Assembly: GCA_963556145.1 (NCBI GenBank)
Contig: OY744468.1
Location: 6,324,001-6,388,000 of the forward strand
DNA length: 64,000 nucleotides
Origin: Hygrocybe punicea
Lineage: Eukaryota; Basidiomycota; Agaricomycetes; Agaricales; Hygrophoraceae
Reading direction: 5' to 3'
The notes under the pieces were generated by a model. The model worked only from the letters and a program-made list of their open reading frames with translations. It did not search any database and was not told where the DNA came from. How positions within the stretch are numbered: position 1 is the first letter of the stretch; the number at the start of each line of letters is the position of its first letter. Below are positions 20,788 to 32,938 of this stretch, piece by piece. Made by a program: the position numbers and the translations under genes.

Positions 20788-21909
20788 TGCCTTGTGAGTA
20801 GAGTGGGGGTGGTGGGGAAGGGTAGGGGGGCAGGAGAAGGCAAGAGAAAAAAAAGATACCCGAAATCGCACAAACGCACAGTGTTTATCACACAAATAAT
20901 AAAAGTGCACATGGAACGTCATACACCAACGCATCTCGTGATACCAGAAGAATTTGTGGAAATGGTGAAGAACTTCAGGTGGGAAAATAACGGGCAAGTC
21001 CACAAGAGGCCAATCTCTCCAAAAAGGCAGGTGCATGCCATTCAGCCGAAATTCCTTGGCTGCTTTGATATAACCTTTGATGTCATGTATGGGATCGATC
21101 TTGGATGAAATGGCATGAATCTGTGCAAGTGTGGTGGAAGCAGTCTGTGGTTCATGTAGAAAAGAGTCACTGAATTGTTTATATGTCACCAAGGTGAGAT
21201 ATGATGCTTTGGGGGCAATGGCTGCCATCATTGCAGCCTCGGGGGTATCAGCGATATATCCTGCAATGGCATGAAAGAATAGTGAGAGAAGCCACGAGGA
21301 TCGTCCATCATGACACCCATCTTTGCAGCTGTCTTCAGTGGTGATAGAATATAGTCGAGACATTCGTGAATAAGGTGATTTTCCAGAATGCCTTGCACTT
21401 TCTTGTCTTGCTCAATAAACTTTGGGATCGGGAGGAGCGCAAGCAACAGAAACACATGATGGGAGCTTTTGCTGCGATGTGACATCTTGATGTTGGCAAG
21501 GCTGATGAGAAGAGGGTGAGCAGAATGGTCACCGACCATTGCAGATATTGTTGTCTTGTCAGATGAGAGAATTGTCCCAAGAAGCATAGCACCAGTGGGT
21601 ATTTGGCTCTGTCAGGCAAGTTTAAACAGAGACAACCATGGATGGACCGTCTCACCTGCATGTTCCAAGCCGCATCCCCTGACAACCTTTCAGTATATGC
21701 ATGCACTGATTTTTGAGCATCCTTGAACAGTCGATATGGTCTGAATTCGATTTGGCCAGCAAGCAGTGGTGAATTGAACAGTGATTGCACACAATCAATT
21801 GGGTCTCGGTAGTAGAGGGTGAGGGGGCGTTTCATTGGATGTGATGTGCTCCAAGGCTTTGCCTGCCATGTAGGACCTTTTGGTAATATCTCAGTGTGAC
21901 CTCACTTGT

Positions 21910-22260
21910 TTAGTGGGCCAGTGCTGCGCATGGCATGAACGAGTTCTTTTTTTCCTCTCCTCACTTTCATCATAGCAACCTCTCACCATAGCAATATAAA
22001 AAGTAGAAAAAATAAAACTGCATAGCATGTTTCAACCTCCTCTCCCACTGTCATGTCTTCTTTGCTTCATCATGATGCAATATTCTCAGCCAAAAAAGAG
22101 AGCAACACAATACATCAACTGTCAAATACAACTGTCTTTAAACAGTATGATAACAATTGACTTACATTTGCTAAACCCTACTTCTCCATAACTTTGCTGC
22201 ACAACAGATAACATGAAGACAGCTATGCTTGAGTGGGCCAATGTTGCATATGGCATGAAC
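21910..22260 (-). mobile_element. Two Helitron-3'-end-like hairpins in the Plavaka interior
   Basis: GCCAGTGCTGCGCATGGC at 21,917-21,934, with TTAG (minus CTAA) at 21,910-21,913, resembles the terminal hairpin plus CTRR of the Helitrons at 49.1 kb. So does GCCAATGTTGCATATGGC at 22,237-22,254. They lie in the AT-rich stretch that separates Plavaka exons 1 and 2. That stretch may be a non-autonomous Helitron pair, but no 5' ends were found and the CTAA is followed by A rather than T. Confidence 0.4.
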
Positions 22261-22886
22261 AAAGTTGTGTTTCTGTCATTGGATTTTTATTTGTATGATT
22301 ATTACGAATATTGATAAGTGATTTTGCTTGAAATAAATAATTAGCATATAATATATACAGCGATATCACATTGAATTATATGTTTTAAGTAAAAATATCA
22401 TTATATCATCTGAGTTGTACTAATTTCTGCTTATATGGCTGATATTTCCCTATATAGTAATAATGGTCACATGTGACTGTGACTCCTGTGATCATCTCAA
22501 AATTTAGCATATATAGTGGAAAATTGCCTTATATGGTTAGACTGGTCACATGTGACTGTCACCATTGCGATCAGCAAAAAATTTGCTATATAATATCAAA
22601 AATTACCTTATATGGTTAGATTGGTCACATGTCACTGTCACACCTAATCCGAAATGACAATATTAGTCAGCAGTTCGATTTTCAGCTGATTCTGATAAGA
22701 ATTGAGACCAGTACGAATATTTTGAATATAATTAGAAGGTAATTTGTCTTTTTTGTAACAACCCATATTTGGATGCTTATGTAAGCTTGTCCACACATGG
22801 CCCTAACTGTATCTGATTTTCCAGTATCAGAAGTAGAATCATATCTCTTGCCCAAAAAAAATTTCTCTATAGGCGATCATAGAACA

Positions 22887-22971
22887 TTAATTAATTAATT
22901 AATTAATTACGAACCCTCACTGGTCCTGGTTTGATAAAGAACGAGTCTTTTAATAAATTAAAAGAACTCGT
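22887..22971. repeat. TTAA microsatellite and palindrome
   Basis: Five or so TTAA units at 22,887-22,908 are followed by a palindrome of ACGAGTCTTTTAAT and ATTAAAAGAACTCGT (about 22,941-22,971). Both lie in the AT-rich interior of the Plavaka region. Confidence 0.6.
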
Positions 22972-23708
22972 AACAAGTCTGTTGCAGTCCGGAATGACAG
23001 TGGAAGTTGTTTTATCTGTTGGAAATGATGAAGTATTGCACCAACACATTAGAATGTAGTACGTACCATTTCAAGACCTAGGAATTGATCAATCTTCACC
23101 ATACTCATGCCAGATGAGAGCAGAAAAAAGCCAAGTTCCCAATCTTGCCGATACGCAAATGGGTAGAAGATGTTGTCTTGGTGCTTGTGAGAATGGACAT
23201 CAGCGTGAAATTTATCCATGAAAGTAAATCCCTGGCCATATGTTTTCGCTGCACCAATAAATTCTTGTTGAACATATGAATCAGATGGGCTAGCAGCCTG
23301 AGAATTTGGTGTATGTGTGCATGCTTCTGATTGATCCAAGGTCGGTGGGCTGGTGTTTGATTCAAATATGTTATCCAGCATGGGGTATTCAACTTCCTCG
23401 TAAGACTGTGTCTCTTGCAGCTGATCATCTTGGTTAGAATTTTGTGGCACTAGCCAATGGATTCTGATGGGCTTGTCACCGGTGGTGCGTTCAACCCTTG
23501 CACATAGCGAGAATGGCTGGCTGAGATGTCGTGTAACCTGGAATTCGGTGTGAAATTTACGACCGCACTTGGGGCAATGAGGCATTGTGCAGCAGTTTGA
23601 GACTGGCACTGCCAGCTAGGAACTTAGAAGAAATTCATGAGTTTGATCACATGACAAATCAACCTTGAACGTTGATACCATCTCTTCGTCTGCCCAGACT
23701 GCCCTCTG

Positions 23709-24221
23709 ATGTGCTCACTTTTCCCAACTCATCCAAGGGTGCATTCATCACCCATTGTACCACCCTCTGAGTCAAGCTCAGTCTCTGGCTCCAGTCCTGG
23801 ACTTTCCCATGACTCTCATGTCCACTCTCAGGCGAGTCCACATTCTGATAGCCCCAACTCCTCAACTTTTGTGAACTGCAACTCATCCCCGAAGTTCCTC
23901 TCTAGTTCATCCATCTCTGGCTCCTCACCCCATTCTGATCCTTTTCAAAGCCAAAATCTTCTGATTTTGCCACATTTCTCACCAAGCTGCTTTTCTCCCA
24001 CATCCACCCACTTGCCATCTCCCTTGCCATCTCCCTTGCCTGTCCATTCTGCATCACCAAGCAGCACTACGAGTTCTCTCATCTCCCATGGCACAACCAT
24101 CCTTCTATTGGAAGATGAGGATTTAGATGACTTGAGTCACCTTGAAAAAATCCTATCGGTATGTCATAGACCTGAAGAAATTCACACATGCTTACTTTAC
24201 TCAATACAGTCCATCCCTCTT
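23709..24221 (+). CDS. Ser/Pro-rich protein, 5' part cut by the gap (left copy)
   Basis: This is the first 171 codons of the gene seen in full at 32,939. It runs into the N run after QSIPL. The gap, not biology, ends it. Confidence 0.5.
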
Positions 24222-24321
24222 NNNNNNNNNNNNNNNNNNNNNNNNNNNNNNNNNNNNNNNNNNNNNNNNNNNNNNNNNNNNNNNNNNNNNNNNNNNNNNN
24301 NNNNNNNNNNNNNNNNNNNNN
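24222..24321. other. Assembly gap, exactly 100 N
   Basis: A round 100-N run is the usual placeholder for a gap of unknown size. It separates two copies of the same 9,130 bp, so the true gap length may be negative. Confidence 0.97.
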
Positions 24322-24520
24322 TGATCAAGAAGCACATCACATTTGATATCAATTGATCAAATACAGCCCAGCCCTGATCTCATCTTTTTCTTAACTGATA
24401 AGGATACACACATGGCATGGCATCAATTGATCAAGAAGCACAGCCTCAGAAAGATGATTCTAGAAGCACACCCTGGCACAGCCCTTGCCTTTGATTCACA
24501 CACCCAAGATTAGACCAGCA

Positions 24521-24904
24521 GCATGACTCACTCCCATCAAATGTGACTCATTGGTCTATCCATGACAAATTATGACCCTTATGACATACTCATGACCCCC
24601 CATGACTCATTATGACCACCCATGACTAATTATGACTATTTCTGACTCATTATGCCCCCTCCTTTAATTATAATACCTATGTGACTCATTAATTGACTCT
24701 GTATGAGTCACAAACCCATGCCTTCCTTTCTTATGACTCCTTATGAGTCATAACCCCCCATGCCTTTCATCATTATGACTCTTATGAGTCATAAACCTAT
24801 GCCTCTCCTCTATATGACTCCCTATGAGTCATATCCTATGTTCTCCATTTCATATACCATTCTATGACTCAGTATGACTCCTACTGTAGAATAGGTATAT
24901 ATAG
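24521..24904. promoter_or_regulatory. TGACTC array and TATA box (right copy)
   Basis: Same 15 sites and GGTATATATAG as at 15,291-15,674. Confidence 0.45.
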
Positions 24905-25869
24905 AGCCCAGTTTCTGCTGGAGATGGCTCAGTCACCTAATCTGACAGGCCCAGTCACAGGTCAGTCCCTCTCCCAGATTCTGATTCACCCCATCTGTAT
25001 TTGTTTGTATTACCTACTTTGGTAGTAGCTGGTACCCAAATACCAATTGCAGTTCAAGTCATCATTCATTTGTTTAAGGATATCAATCTCAGATTTATTG
25101 ATACTCCCTTATTACTTGTTTGATATATATTCTTTGTGTTCTGTCACATAGTACAGTCACATTCATTTTCTTTCAAGTTCTATTGGTCATCACCAAAGAT
25201 ATCCCAGTACTTTATTCTGCACTAGTAGCCAATGTGCGTTTGAAGCTTCGGAATAAAGTCCGATATCTTGATTATCAATTCTACTTGCCTATTGTTCAGT
25301 TCATTCATTCTGTACATAGTATTTTTTCACACCTCCCTTTTGTTTGACATCTACTGTTACACTCGCCCATCGCCCATCGTCTATCGTCTATCGCCCATCA
25401 TCTATTGCTCATCTCTGTTGTACCTTTGCTCATTGTATACTTGCTACTTGTATACTTGACTGTTGTACACTCATTCATCTTACACTGTTCATACTTGCTT
25501 GAGTTATTTCCACTTATACTCTTGCATACCTCTTGTCACTCAAAGTCTTTACCTTCAGTAGGGAAGACCTCACTGTTCACTCATCCTCTATAAGTCATAC
25601 ATCTGACTTATATTATTGTCAAGTATTTGTTGTATCCCTCAAAGCTAACCTTTGATAGGATTCACACCACAACCCAACCACCCAACAGGAATAACCCAGA
25701 GTTATTAAAGAGCTAAATCCTTGATCCCAAAGGACAACAAGGTAATTTCCCGATCAACGACGCACTCCGGAAACCCTTGGTGTGGATTTGTTCAAACACT
25801 TCCCACGCAAAACAACGGGTTGGAGCGGGTCCAGGTACAGGTTGGCCTCAGGACACCCGTGGGTATACC

Positions 25870-26210
25870 CGTGTCATTGCCTAACTTGTACTGCATGAAT
25901 GGTGATGCAAGGATGAGGGAAGCTGAGAAGGTCCTGTTAAGCACGAAAGAGGTGAGGGTGATGGAAAGAGTTTTGCTGATACTTGATTTGAATAGCACTT
26001 GTCCTGCGTGAATTGTGAAGTGTCGGCAAAACTCTTTCCATTACCCTCACCTCTTTTGTGCCTCACTGGACCTGCTTAGCTTTGCTCATCGTTCCATCAA
26101 CAGTCACACAGGACAAATGCTATTCAACTCATGTATCAGCTGAACTCCCTCAAGTACCCTCACCTCTTGTGTGCCTCACTGGACCTGCTTAGCTTTGCTC
26201 ATGTGACTGA
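25870..26210. repeat. Dispersed repeat modules (right copy)
   Basis: Equivalent of 16,640-16,980. Confidence 0.6.
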
Positions 26211-28659
26211 CAACAAGTTGTTGTAGCCTTTCACTACCCTCACCCCATTTCGCCACACTCCCACTTCTCACCACCCCAGGTCCCCAGTAATGATGGCAAT
26301 GATGATGATGGTGACAATGAGGATAATTTGAACCAAGACTGCCACCCCAGACACCCTCAAAACTGTGCAGGAGTGCTCCCAACATTTTTTACCAATGCCT
26401 CGAACTTCAAAACTGGCAGTGGACCAGGCACACAGCAATGAAGATGGCAACAGCAATGTCAAGGGTTGCCCATGGAAATTGCATTGTCAATGGTGTCCTC
26501 ATTGATGAGATATTGCTGCTGCCACCACCTTTGCTGCTGCCCCTGCACAACTCAATGCTGAAACTGATTGGGACTGTGAAAATCATAAGAAAAATGATAG
26601 AGACATCATAGATGACATCTCAATTGTCTATATTTATGTTGGAATGCTGGGGGGGCCATGGGGGGCCCCAAGGGCAGAGGTGAGTACCCACCCCCCACCC
26701 ACTTTTTCCCCAATGTACTGACCTGTTCTCGCTGCTCATTCAGGGCTGGGAACCATTATTCATCCCTCCCCTTGCCTTATCCACCAGCAAACTTGCCTCA
26801 GAGCTACGTGGGTGATAAACCAAGCACATATTGCCTCACATGCCAACCAGCATCATGACCTGTCTGTGCAAATTGCTTCATATGATGTTACCTTTGGCTG
26901 CTCTCTCCTTTCAGATTGCATTTGGGTGATATGACCTCTGAGTCAGAGCTGGGCTGCATATCCTTCATGATGGCCTCATGGATATCATCAAATTAAGTGG
27001 ATGAAAGGAAAAAGGTGCTATTGGTTTGACAGAGCAAAATACAGCTGTTTTGTAAAAGCATCATTCAAAAAAAATGTTGGACTATATTCAAGGCTGGTCT
27101 CCTTTGTCAGTCATTCATTAGCAGCTTTCTGAAAGCAAGGAACAAGGTCAACAGCAGCACGCAAACTAGAAAGCTGAATTATATCTCCCATCTGCATACC
27201 ATTGGACCAGGTGCTGTGTCGAAGGATGAACATATTCGTAGTGGGATCAGGACCATGATGTGATGTTGAATTTGGAGCACTACAGCTCTGCTGTACAATA
27301 TCAAAGCACTGCACATATGCAAAAAAGGAGTCAAAAATTGGGTGCTTCTGAGTTTTGATACTAGGAACAGCTCGAAAGATGAGACGTAGTTGTACCACTG
27401 AATGCCCTGATTTTCACATTGAAATTTGTGAAAGGTGTGCTTTTAATGGGTGAGGAGAACATACCAGCAAGTTCACTCTTGGGCCAGATAAAATGAGGGT
27501 CTGTATTTGCTATGGCTTTGTTGTAGCGTCCAACTGGCCAATCTTTGTTAGGAGGGAGTGCATTCAGTTTCTTGGATGGGAGAATGACCTCTGGATGATG
27601 GTAATCTCTCGACTGCAGCCAGACACCTGTCCACACCTCCAGCTTCTCAAAGGGAAACACGGCTTGAGCCACACCATGGTGGTGACCTCCAATAGAATAA
27701 ACTGAGTTATTGCCCTGTTTAAGGTGCACGAAGAAGTATGAAAGAGCCGGAATGAGATCAGGAAGGGAAAATGTGGTGGCGACAGCTTCTGGAGTCATCC
27801 TATAGAAAGTCGGGTCTCTGGACAAATGAAATGCCATCGATGTGACACTGAAAGTGTGCAATGGGAACAGAGTGGAAGCATCTTTTTGATGTGCAAGACG
27901 ATTGGCCTCTTGGAAGTAATCCTTGAGTGTGCAGTGATGCCCAAAGATTGGGATGGGATTGATGTCATCCTCAGCCGTCTCCACATGATAATCGTGAGCA
28001 GGATTGGATTCAGGCTCAGGTAGGTCATCATCTTGATCATGTAGCGCTTCAATGTATTGTTTTCCCAGCTTGATTCCCGATTCATGGATAGATGTAGCAA
28101 GCTCAAAACGCCGACATTTATCAATACAGTCCAGAGTACGACATATTTGCTTCTCGTGGTTTTGATTGTTACCTGCTCTTGCAGGCTCTTTCACAACTTC
28201 AATATGTGCATGTTCTGTGACATCGGCACTCCATTGAATGACAGCTCCATTTGCCTGAATGTTTACAACCATGCTTTGCAAAAGCTCTAACTTCGGTATT
28301 TCCCAATGTGTGATTGGTTGTTTTTTCTTCCCAGTCTGGGCACCAGCATCCATGATTGCTTGTTTGTGGTCATGAAATCGTCGTAGTACTGCTTCCATCT
28401 GTGTACAATGTTCATCGTCCATAATGGGGGCTTGAGCAAGATACCGAAATCCTGTAGTGCACAAATAGTGATGACAAATGCAGGTGGTGCCGCTCCAGCA
28501 ATGACTGGTATGATATATCACTGTATATCTCGATGTTGGCATCCTGTCACTTGCTTCATTCGAGATATGCTGGACTTAAAATGTTGGTAGCCAGTATGAG
28601 GATGAAGGATGAAAAATCGAAAGTCAATCTCATCACCACCAAGGACATTGATGCACCAA

Positions 28660-30153
28660 TATGACGCTCCACGTGCACTTTTATTATTTGTGCAATAAAC
28701 ACTGCACGTTTGCGTGATTTCGGGTATCTTTTCTTTCTCCTGCCTTCTCCTGCCCCCCTACCCTTCCCCACCACCCCCGCTCTACCCACAAAGTGATGGC
28801 GGACGATGAAGAGCAAGCCGGGAGGGTGGTGTGCCCACATACCGGCACAGGTAAGTCGCTGGTCCCTCACATCTGGCTTCTACTAACAACAACCACTATG
28901 ACCAGGCAATGTCGGCATCACTGGAAACAGTGACAACAAGGATGAACCGGAGCAAGAGCAACAGTTGGGGAATGAGGACAACAAGTCCCCGCCCTTCTCC
29001 CTGTAGCCCAGCCCCTCCACCGCCTCCCCAAACCAACCACCACCTCGCGAATGGGTACGGCGGCGTCAATTGACGCGTGCACAGCATTTGCGAGGTGAAC
29101 ACGGGGCTGACGACAATGGACAGGGCAGGAACAGTGGGAAAGGGAACGAGGACAACAAGTCCCCATCCCTCTCCCTGCTGCCCAGCCCTCTGTCGCCTCC
29201 CCTGCCTCCCCCGCCCACCACACCTCACGAATGGGTATGGCCACGTCAATTGACATGTGCACGGCTTTCGAGAGGACATCGACATCAAAGGAAACAGCGA
29301 CAATGAGGCTGGATGGGGCAAGAACAACAGTGAGGGGGGAATGAGGACAACAAGGCCTCACCCCTCTCCCTGTAGCCCTGCCTCCATCTCACGAACATGT
29401 GCATCTATGTTTCACAAGGTTTTCAGTAGGTATACCTGTTTTTTCTTTTCTTTTGCAAATCTCTACATATATTTAAAAAATGAAAAATACCTACTTATAT
29501 GCACCTTCCGTGAAAGGGCGGGTGGCCTGAACACCTCGCGAATTTCGTACACACATCAATTGATGTGGCCATACCCATTCGTGAGGTATGGTGGGCGGGG
29601 GAGGTGGGGGAGGCAACAGAGGGCTGGGCAGCAGGGAGAGGGATGGGGACTTGTTGTCCTCGTTCCCTTTCCCACTGTTCCTGCCCTGTCCATTGTCGTC
29701 AGCCTTGTGTTCACCTCGTAAATGCCGTGCACACATCAATTGATGCCGCCGTACCCATTCGCGAGGTGGTGGTTGGTTTGGGGAGGCGGTGGAGGGGCTG
29801 GGCTACAAGGAGAAGGGCGGGGACTTGTTGTCCTCGTTCCCCAACCGTTGCTCTTGCCCTGGTTCATCCTCATTGTCACTGTTTCCAGTGATGCCGACAT
29901 CGCCCGGTGGCCCTGGTTATAGTGGTTGTTGTTAGTAGAAGCCAGATGGTGAGGTGACTTACCTGTGCCGGTACGTGGGCACACCACCCTTCTGGCTTGC
30001 TCTCCATCACCCGCCATTGCCTTGTGAGTAGAGTGGGGGTGGTGGGGAAGGGTAGGGGGGCAGGAGAAGGCAAGAGAAAAAAAAGATACCCGAAATCGCA
30101 CAAACGCACAGTGTTTATCACACAAATAATAAAAGTGCACATGGAACGTCATA
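28660..30153. mobile_element. 1,494-bp foldback transposon (right copy)
   Basis: Same element and same CACCAA target duplication as at 19,430-20,923. The micro-genes fall at 28,796-29,006 (+) and 29,803-30,017 (-). Confidence 0.85.
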
Positions 30154-31139
30154 CACCAACGCATCTCGTGATACCAGAAGAATTTGTGGAAATGGTGAAG
30201 AACTTCAGGTGGGAAAATAACGGGCAAGTCCACAAGAGGCCAATCTCTCCAAAAAGGCAGGTGCATGCCATTCAGCCGAAATTCCTTGGCTGCTTTGATA
30301 TAACCTTTGATGTCATGTATGGGATCGATCTTGGATGAAATGGCATGAATCTGTGCAAGTGTGGTGGAAGCAGTCTGTGGTTCATGTAGAAAAGAGTCAC
30401 TGAATTGTTTATATGTCACCAAGGTGAGATATGATGCTTTGGGGGCAATGGCTGCCATCATTGCAGCCTCGGGGGTATCAGCGATATATCCTGCAATGGC
30501 ATGAAAGAATAGTGAGAGAAGCCACGAGGATCGTCCATCATGACACCCATCTTTGCAGCTGTCTTCAGTGGTGATAGAATATAGTCGAGACATTCGTGAA
30601 TAAGGTGATTTTCCAGAATGCCTTGCACTTTCTTGTCTTGCTCAATAAACTTTGGGATCGGGAGGAGCGCAAGCAACAGAAACACATGATGGGAGCTTTT
30701 GCTGCGATGTGACATCTTGATGTTGGCAAGGCTGATGAGAAGAGGGTGAGCAGAATGGTCACCGACCATTGCAGATATTGTTGTCTTGTCAGATGAGAGA
30801 ATTGTCCCAAGAAGCATAGCACCAGTGGGTATTTGGCTCTGTCAGGCAAGTTTAAACAGAGACAACCATGGATGGACCGTCTCACCTGCATGTTCCAAGC
30901 CGCATCCCCTGACAACCTTTCAGTATATGCATGCACTGATTTTTGAGCATCCTTGAACAGTCGATATGGTCTGAATTCGATTTGGCCAGCAAGCAGTGGT
31001 GAATTGAACAGTGATTGCACACAATCAATTGGGTCTCGGTAGTAGAGGGTGAGGGGGCGTTTCATTGGATGTGATGTGCTCCAAGGCTTTGCCTGCCATG
31101 TAGGACCTTTTGGTAATATCTCAGTGTGACCTCACTTGT

Positions 31140-31490
31140 TTAGTGGGCCAGTGCTGCGCATGGCATGAACGAGTTCTTTTTTTCCTCTCCTCACTTTCAT
31201 CATAGCAACCTCTCACCATAGCAATATAAAAAGTAGAAAAAATAAAACTGCATAGCATGTTTCAACCTCCTCTCCCACTGTCATGTCTTCTTTGCTTCAT
31301 CATGATGCAATATTCTCAGCCAAAAAAGAGAGCAACACAATACATCAACTGTCAAATACAACTGTCTTTAAACAGTATGATAACAATTGACTTACATTTG
31401 CTAAACCCTACTTCTCCATAACTTTGCTGCACAACAGATAACATGAAGACAGCTATGCTTGAGTGGGCCAATGTTGCATATGGCATGAAC
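31140..31490 (-). mobile_element. Helitron-3'-end-like hairpins (right copy)
   Basis: Equivalents of the hairpins at 21,917 and 22,237. Confidence 0.4.
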
Positions 31491-32938
31491 AAAGTTGTGT
31501 TTCTGTCATTGGATTTTTATTTGTATGATTATTACGAATATTGATAAGTGATTTTGCTTGAAATAAATAATTAGCATATAATATATACAGCGATATCACA
31601 TTGAATTATATGTTTTAAGTAAAAATATCATTATATCATCTGAGTTGTACTAATTTCTGCTTATATGGCTGATATTTCCCTATATAGTAATAATGGTCAC
31701 ATGTGACTGTGACTCCTGTGATCATCTCAAAATTTAGCATATATAGTGGAAAATTGCCTTATATGGTTAGACTGGTCACATGTGACTGTCACCATTGCGA
31801 TCAGCAAAAAATTTGCTATATAATATCAAAAATTACCTTATATGGTTAGATTGGTCACATGTCACTGTCACACCTAATCCGAAATGACAATATTAGTCAG
31901 CAGTTCGATTTTCAGCTGATTCTGATAAGAATTGAGACCAGTACGAATATTTTGAATATAATTAGAAGGTAATTTGTCTTTTTTGTAACAACCCATATTT
32001 GGATGCTTATGTAAGCTTGTCCACACATGGCCCTAACTGTATCTGATTTTCCAGTATCAGAAGTAGAATCATATCTCTTGCCCAAAAAAAATTTCTCTAT
32101 AGGCGATCATAGAACATTAATTAATTAATTAATTAATTACGAACCCTCACTGGTCCTGGTTTGATAAAGAACGAGTCTTTTAATAAATTAAAAGAACTCG
32201 TAACAAGTCTGTTGCAGTCCGGAATGACAGTGGAAGTTGTTTTATCTGTTGGAAATGATGAAGTATTGCACCAACACATTAGAATGTAGTACGTACCATT
32301 TCAAGACCTAGGAATTGATCAATCTTCACCATACTCATGCCAGATGAGAGCAGAAAAAAGCCAAGTTCCCAATCTTGCCGATACGCAAATGGGTAGAAGA
32401 TGTTGTCTTGGTGCTTGTGAGAATGGACATCAGCGTGAAATTTATCCATGAAAGTAAATCCCTGGCCATATGTTTTCGCTGCACCAATAAATTCTTGTTG
32501 AACATATGAATCAGATGGGCTAGCAGCCTGAGAATTTGGTGTATGTGTGCATGCTTCTGATTGATCCAAGGTCGGTGGGCTGGTGTTTGATTCAAATATG
32601 TTATCCAGCATGGGGTATTCAACTTCCTCGTAAGACTGTGTCTCTTGCAGCTGATCATCTTGGTTAGAATTTTGTGGCACTAGCCAATGGATTCTGATGG
32701 GCTTGTCACCGGTGGTGCGTTCAACCCTTGCACATAGCGAGAATGGCTGGCTGAGATGTCGTGTAACCTGGAATTCGGTGTGAAATTTACGACCGCACTT
32801 GGGGCAATGAGGCATTGTGCAGCAGTTTGAGACTGGCACTGCCAGCTAGGAACTTAGAAGAAATTCATGAGTTTGATCACATGACAAATCAACCTTGAAC
32901 GTTGATACCATCTCTTCGTCTGCCCAGACTGCCCTCTG

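Larger units (their letters stand above)
19430..20923. mobile_element. 1,494-bp foldback transposon inside the Plavaka gene
   Basis: The ends are inverted: TATGACGCTCCACGTGCACT at the left and its near complement ending AACGTCATA at the right. CACCAA directly abuts both ends (19,424-19,429 and 20,924-20,929). Removing the element and one CACCAA restores the transposase frame across WYHEMRWCINV, so the borders are exact and the target duplication is 6 bp. The whole element folds back: arms of roughly 700 bp flank a unique AT-rich centre near 20,180-20,280. No transposase is encoded, but each arm carries a small two-exon gene. The superfamily is not assigned. Confidence 0.88.
17881..23609 (-). 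pseudogene. Plavaka-type transposase, interrupted (left copy)
   Basis: Blocks match the order known for Plavaka (CACTA-related) transposases of agaricomycetes. Exon 1 (23,609-23,067) has an N-terminal zinc finger CPKCGRKF...H...C and ends at a GTACGT donor. Exon 2, to 21,656, has RPLTLYYRDPIDCVQSLF and GDAAWNMQ. Exon 3, from 21,608, has GAMLLGTILSSDKTTIS and LLLALLPIPKF. Later come AGYIADTPEAA, EVLHHFHKFFWYHEMRWC, QDFRYLAQAP, IQWSADVTEHAH and RAGNNQN. The final exon, 18,176-17,881, follows an intron with donor GTATGT. It is broken by a one-base frameshift near 21,250-21,265 (SFMPL then AGYIADTPE in another frame), by the insertion at 19,430-20,923, and probably by about 1.1 kb of AT-rich DNA between exons 1 and 2. 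Confidence 0.85.
15092..24221. other. Left copy of a 9,130-bp duplicated segment ending at the gap
   Basis: Every base I compared matches 24,322-33,451 at a constant offset of 9,230, except A at 15,732 versus T at 24,962. This copy ends exactly where the run of N starts, and the other copy begins exactly where it ends. That geometry is expected of two contigs whose ends overlap but were not merged. The features inside are therefore probably present once in the real genome. Confidence 0.9.
27111..32839 (-). pseudogene. Plavaka-type transposase, interrupted (right copy)
   Basis: Identical gene to that at 17,881-23,609, with the same frameshift, insertion and AT-rich interior. Its presumed start at 32,839 lies 99 bp from the oppositely oriented Ser-rich gene, so the two may share a promoter. 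If the duplication is an assembly artefact, this is the same locus and should be counted once. Confidence 0.85.
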
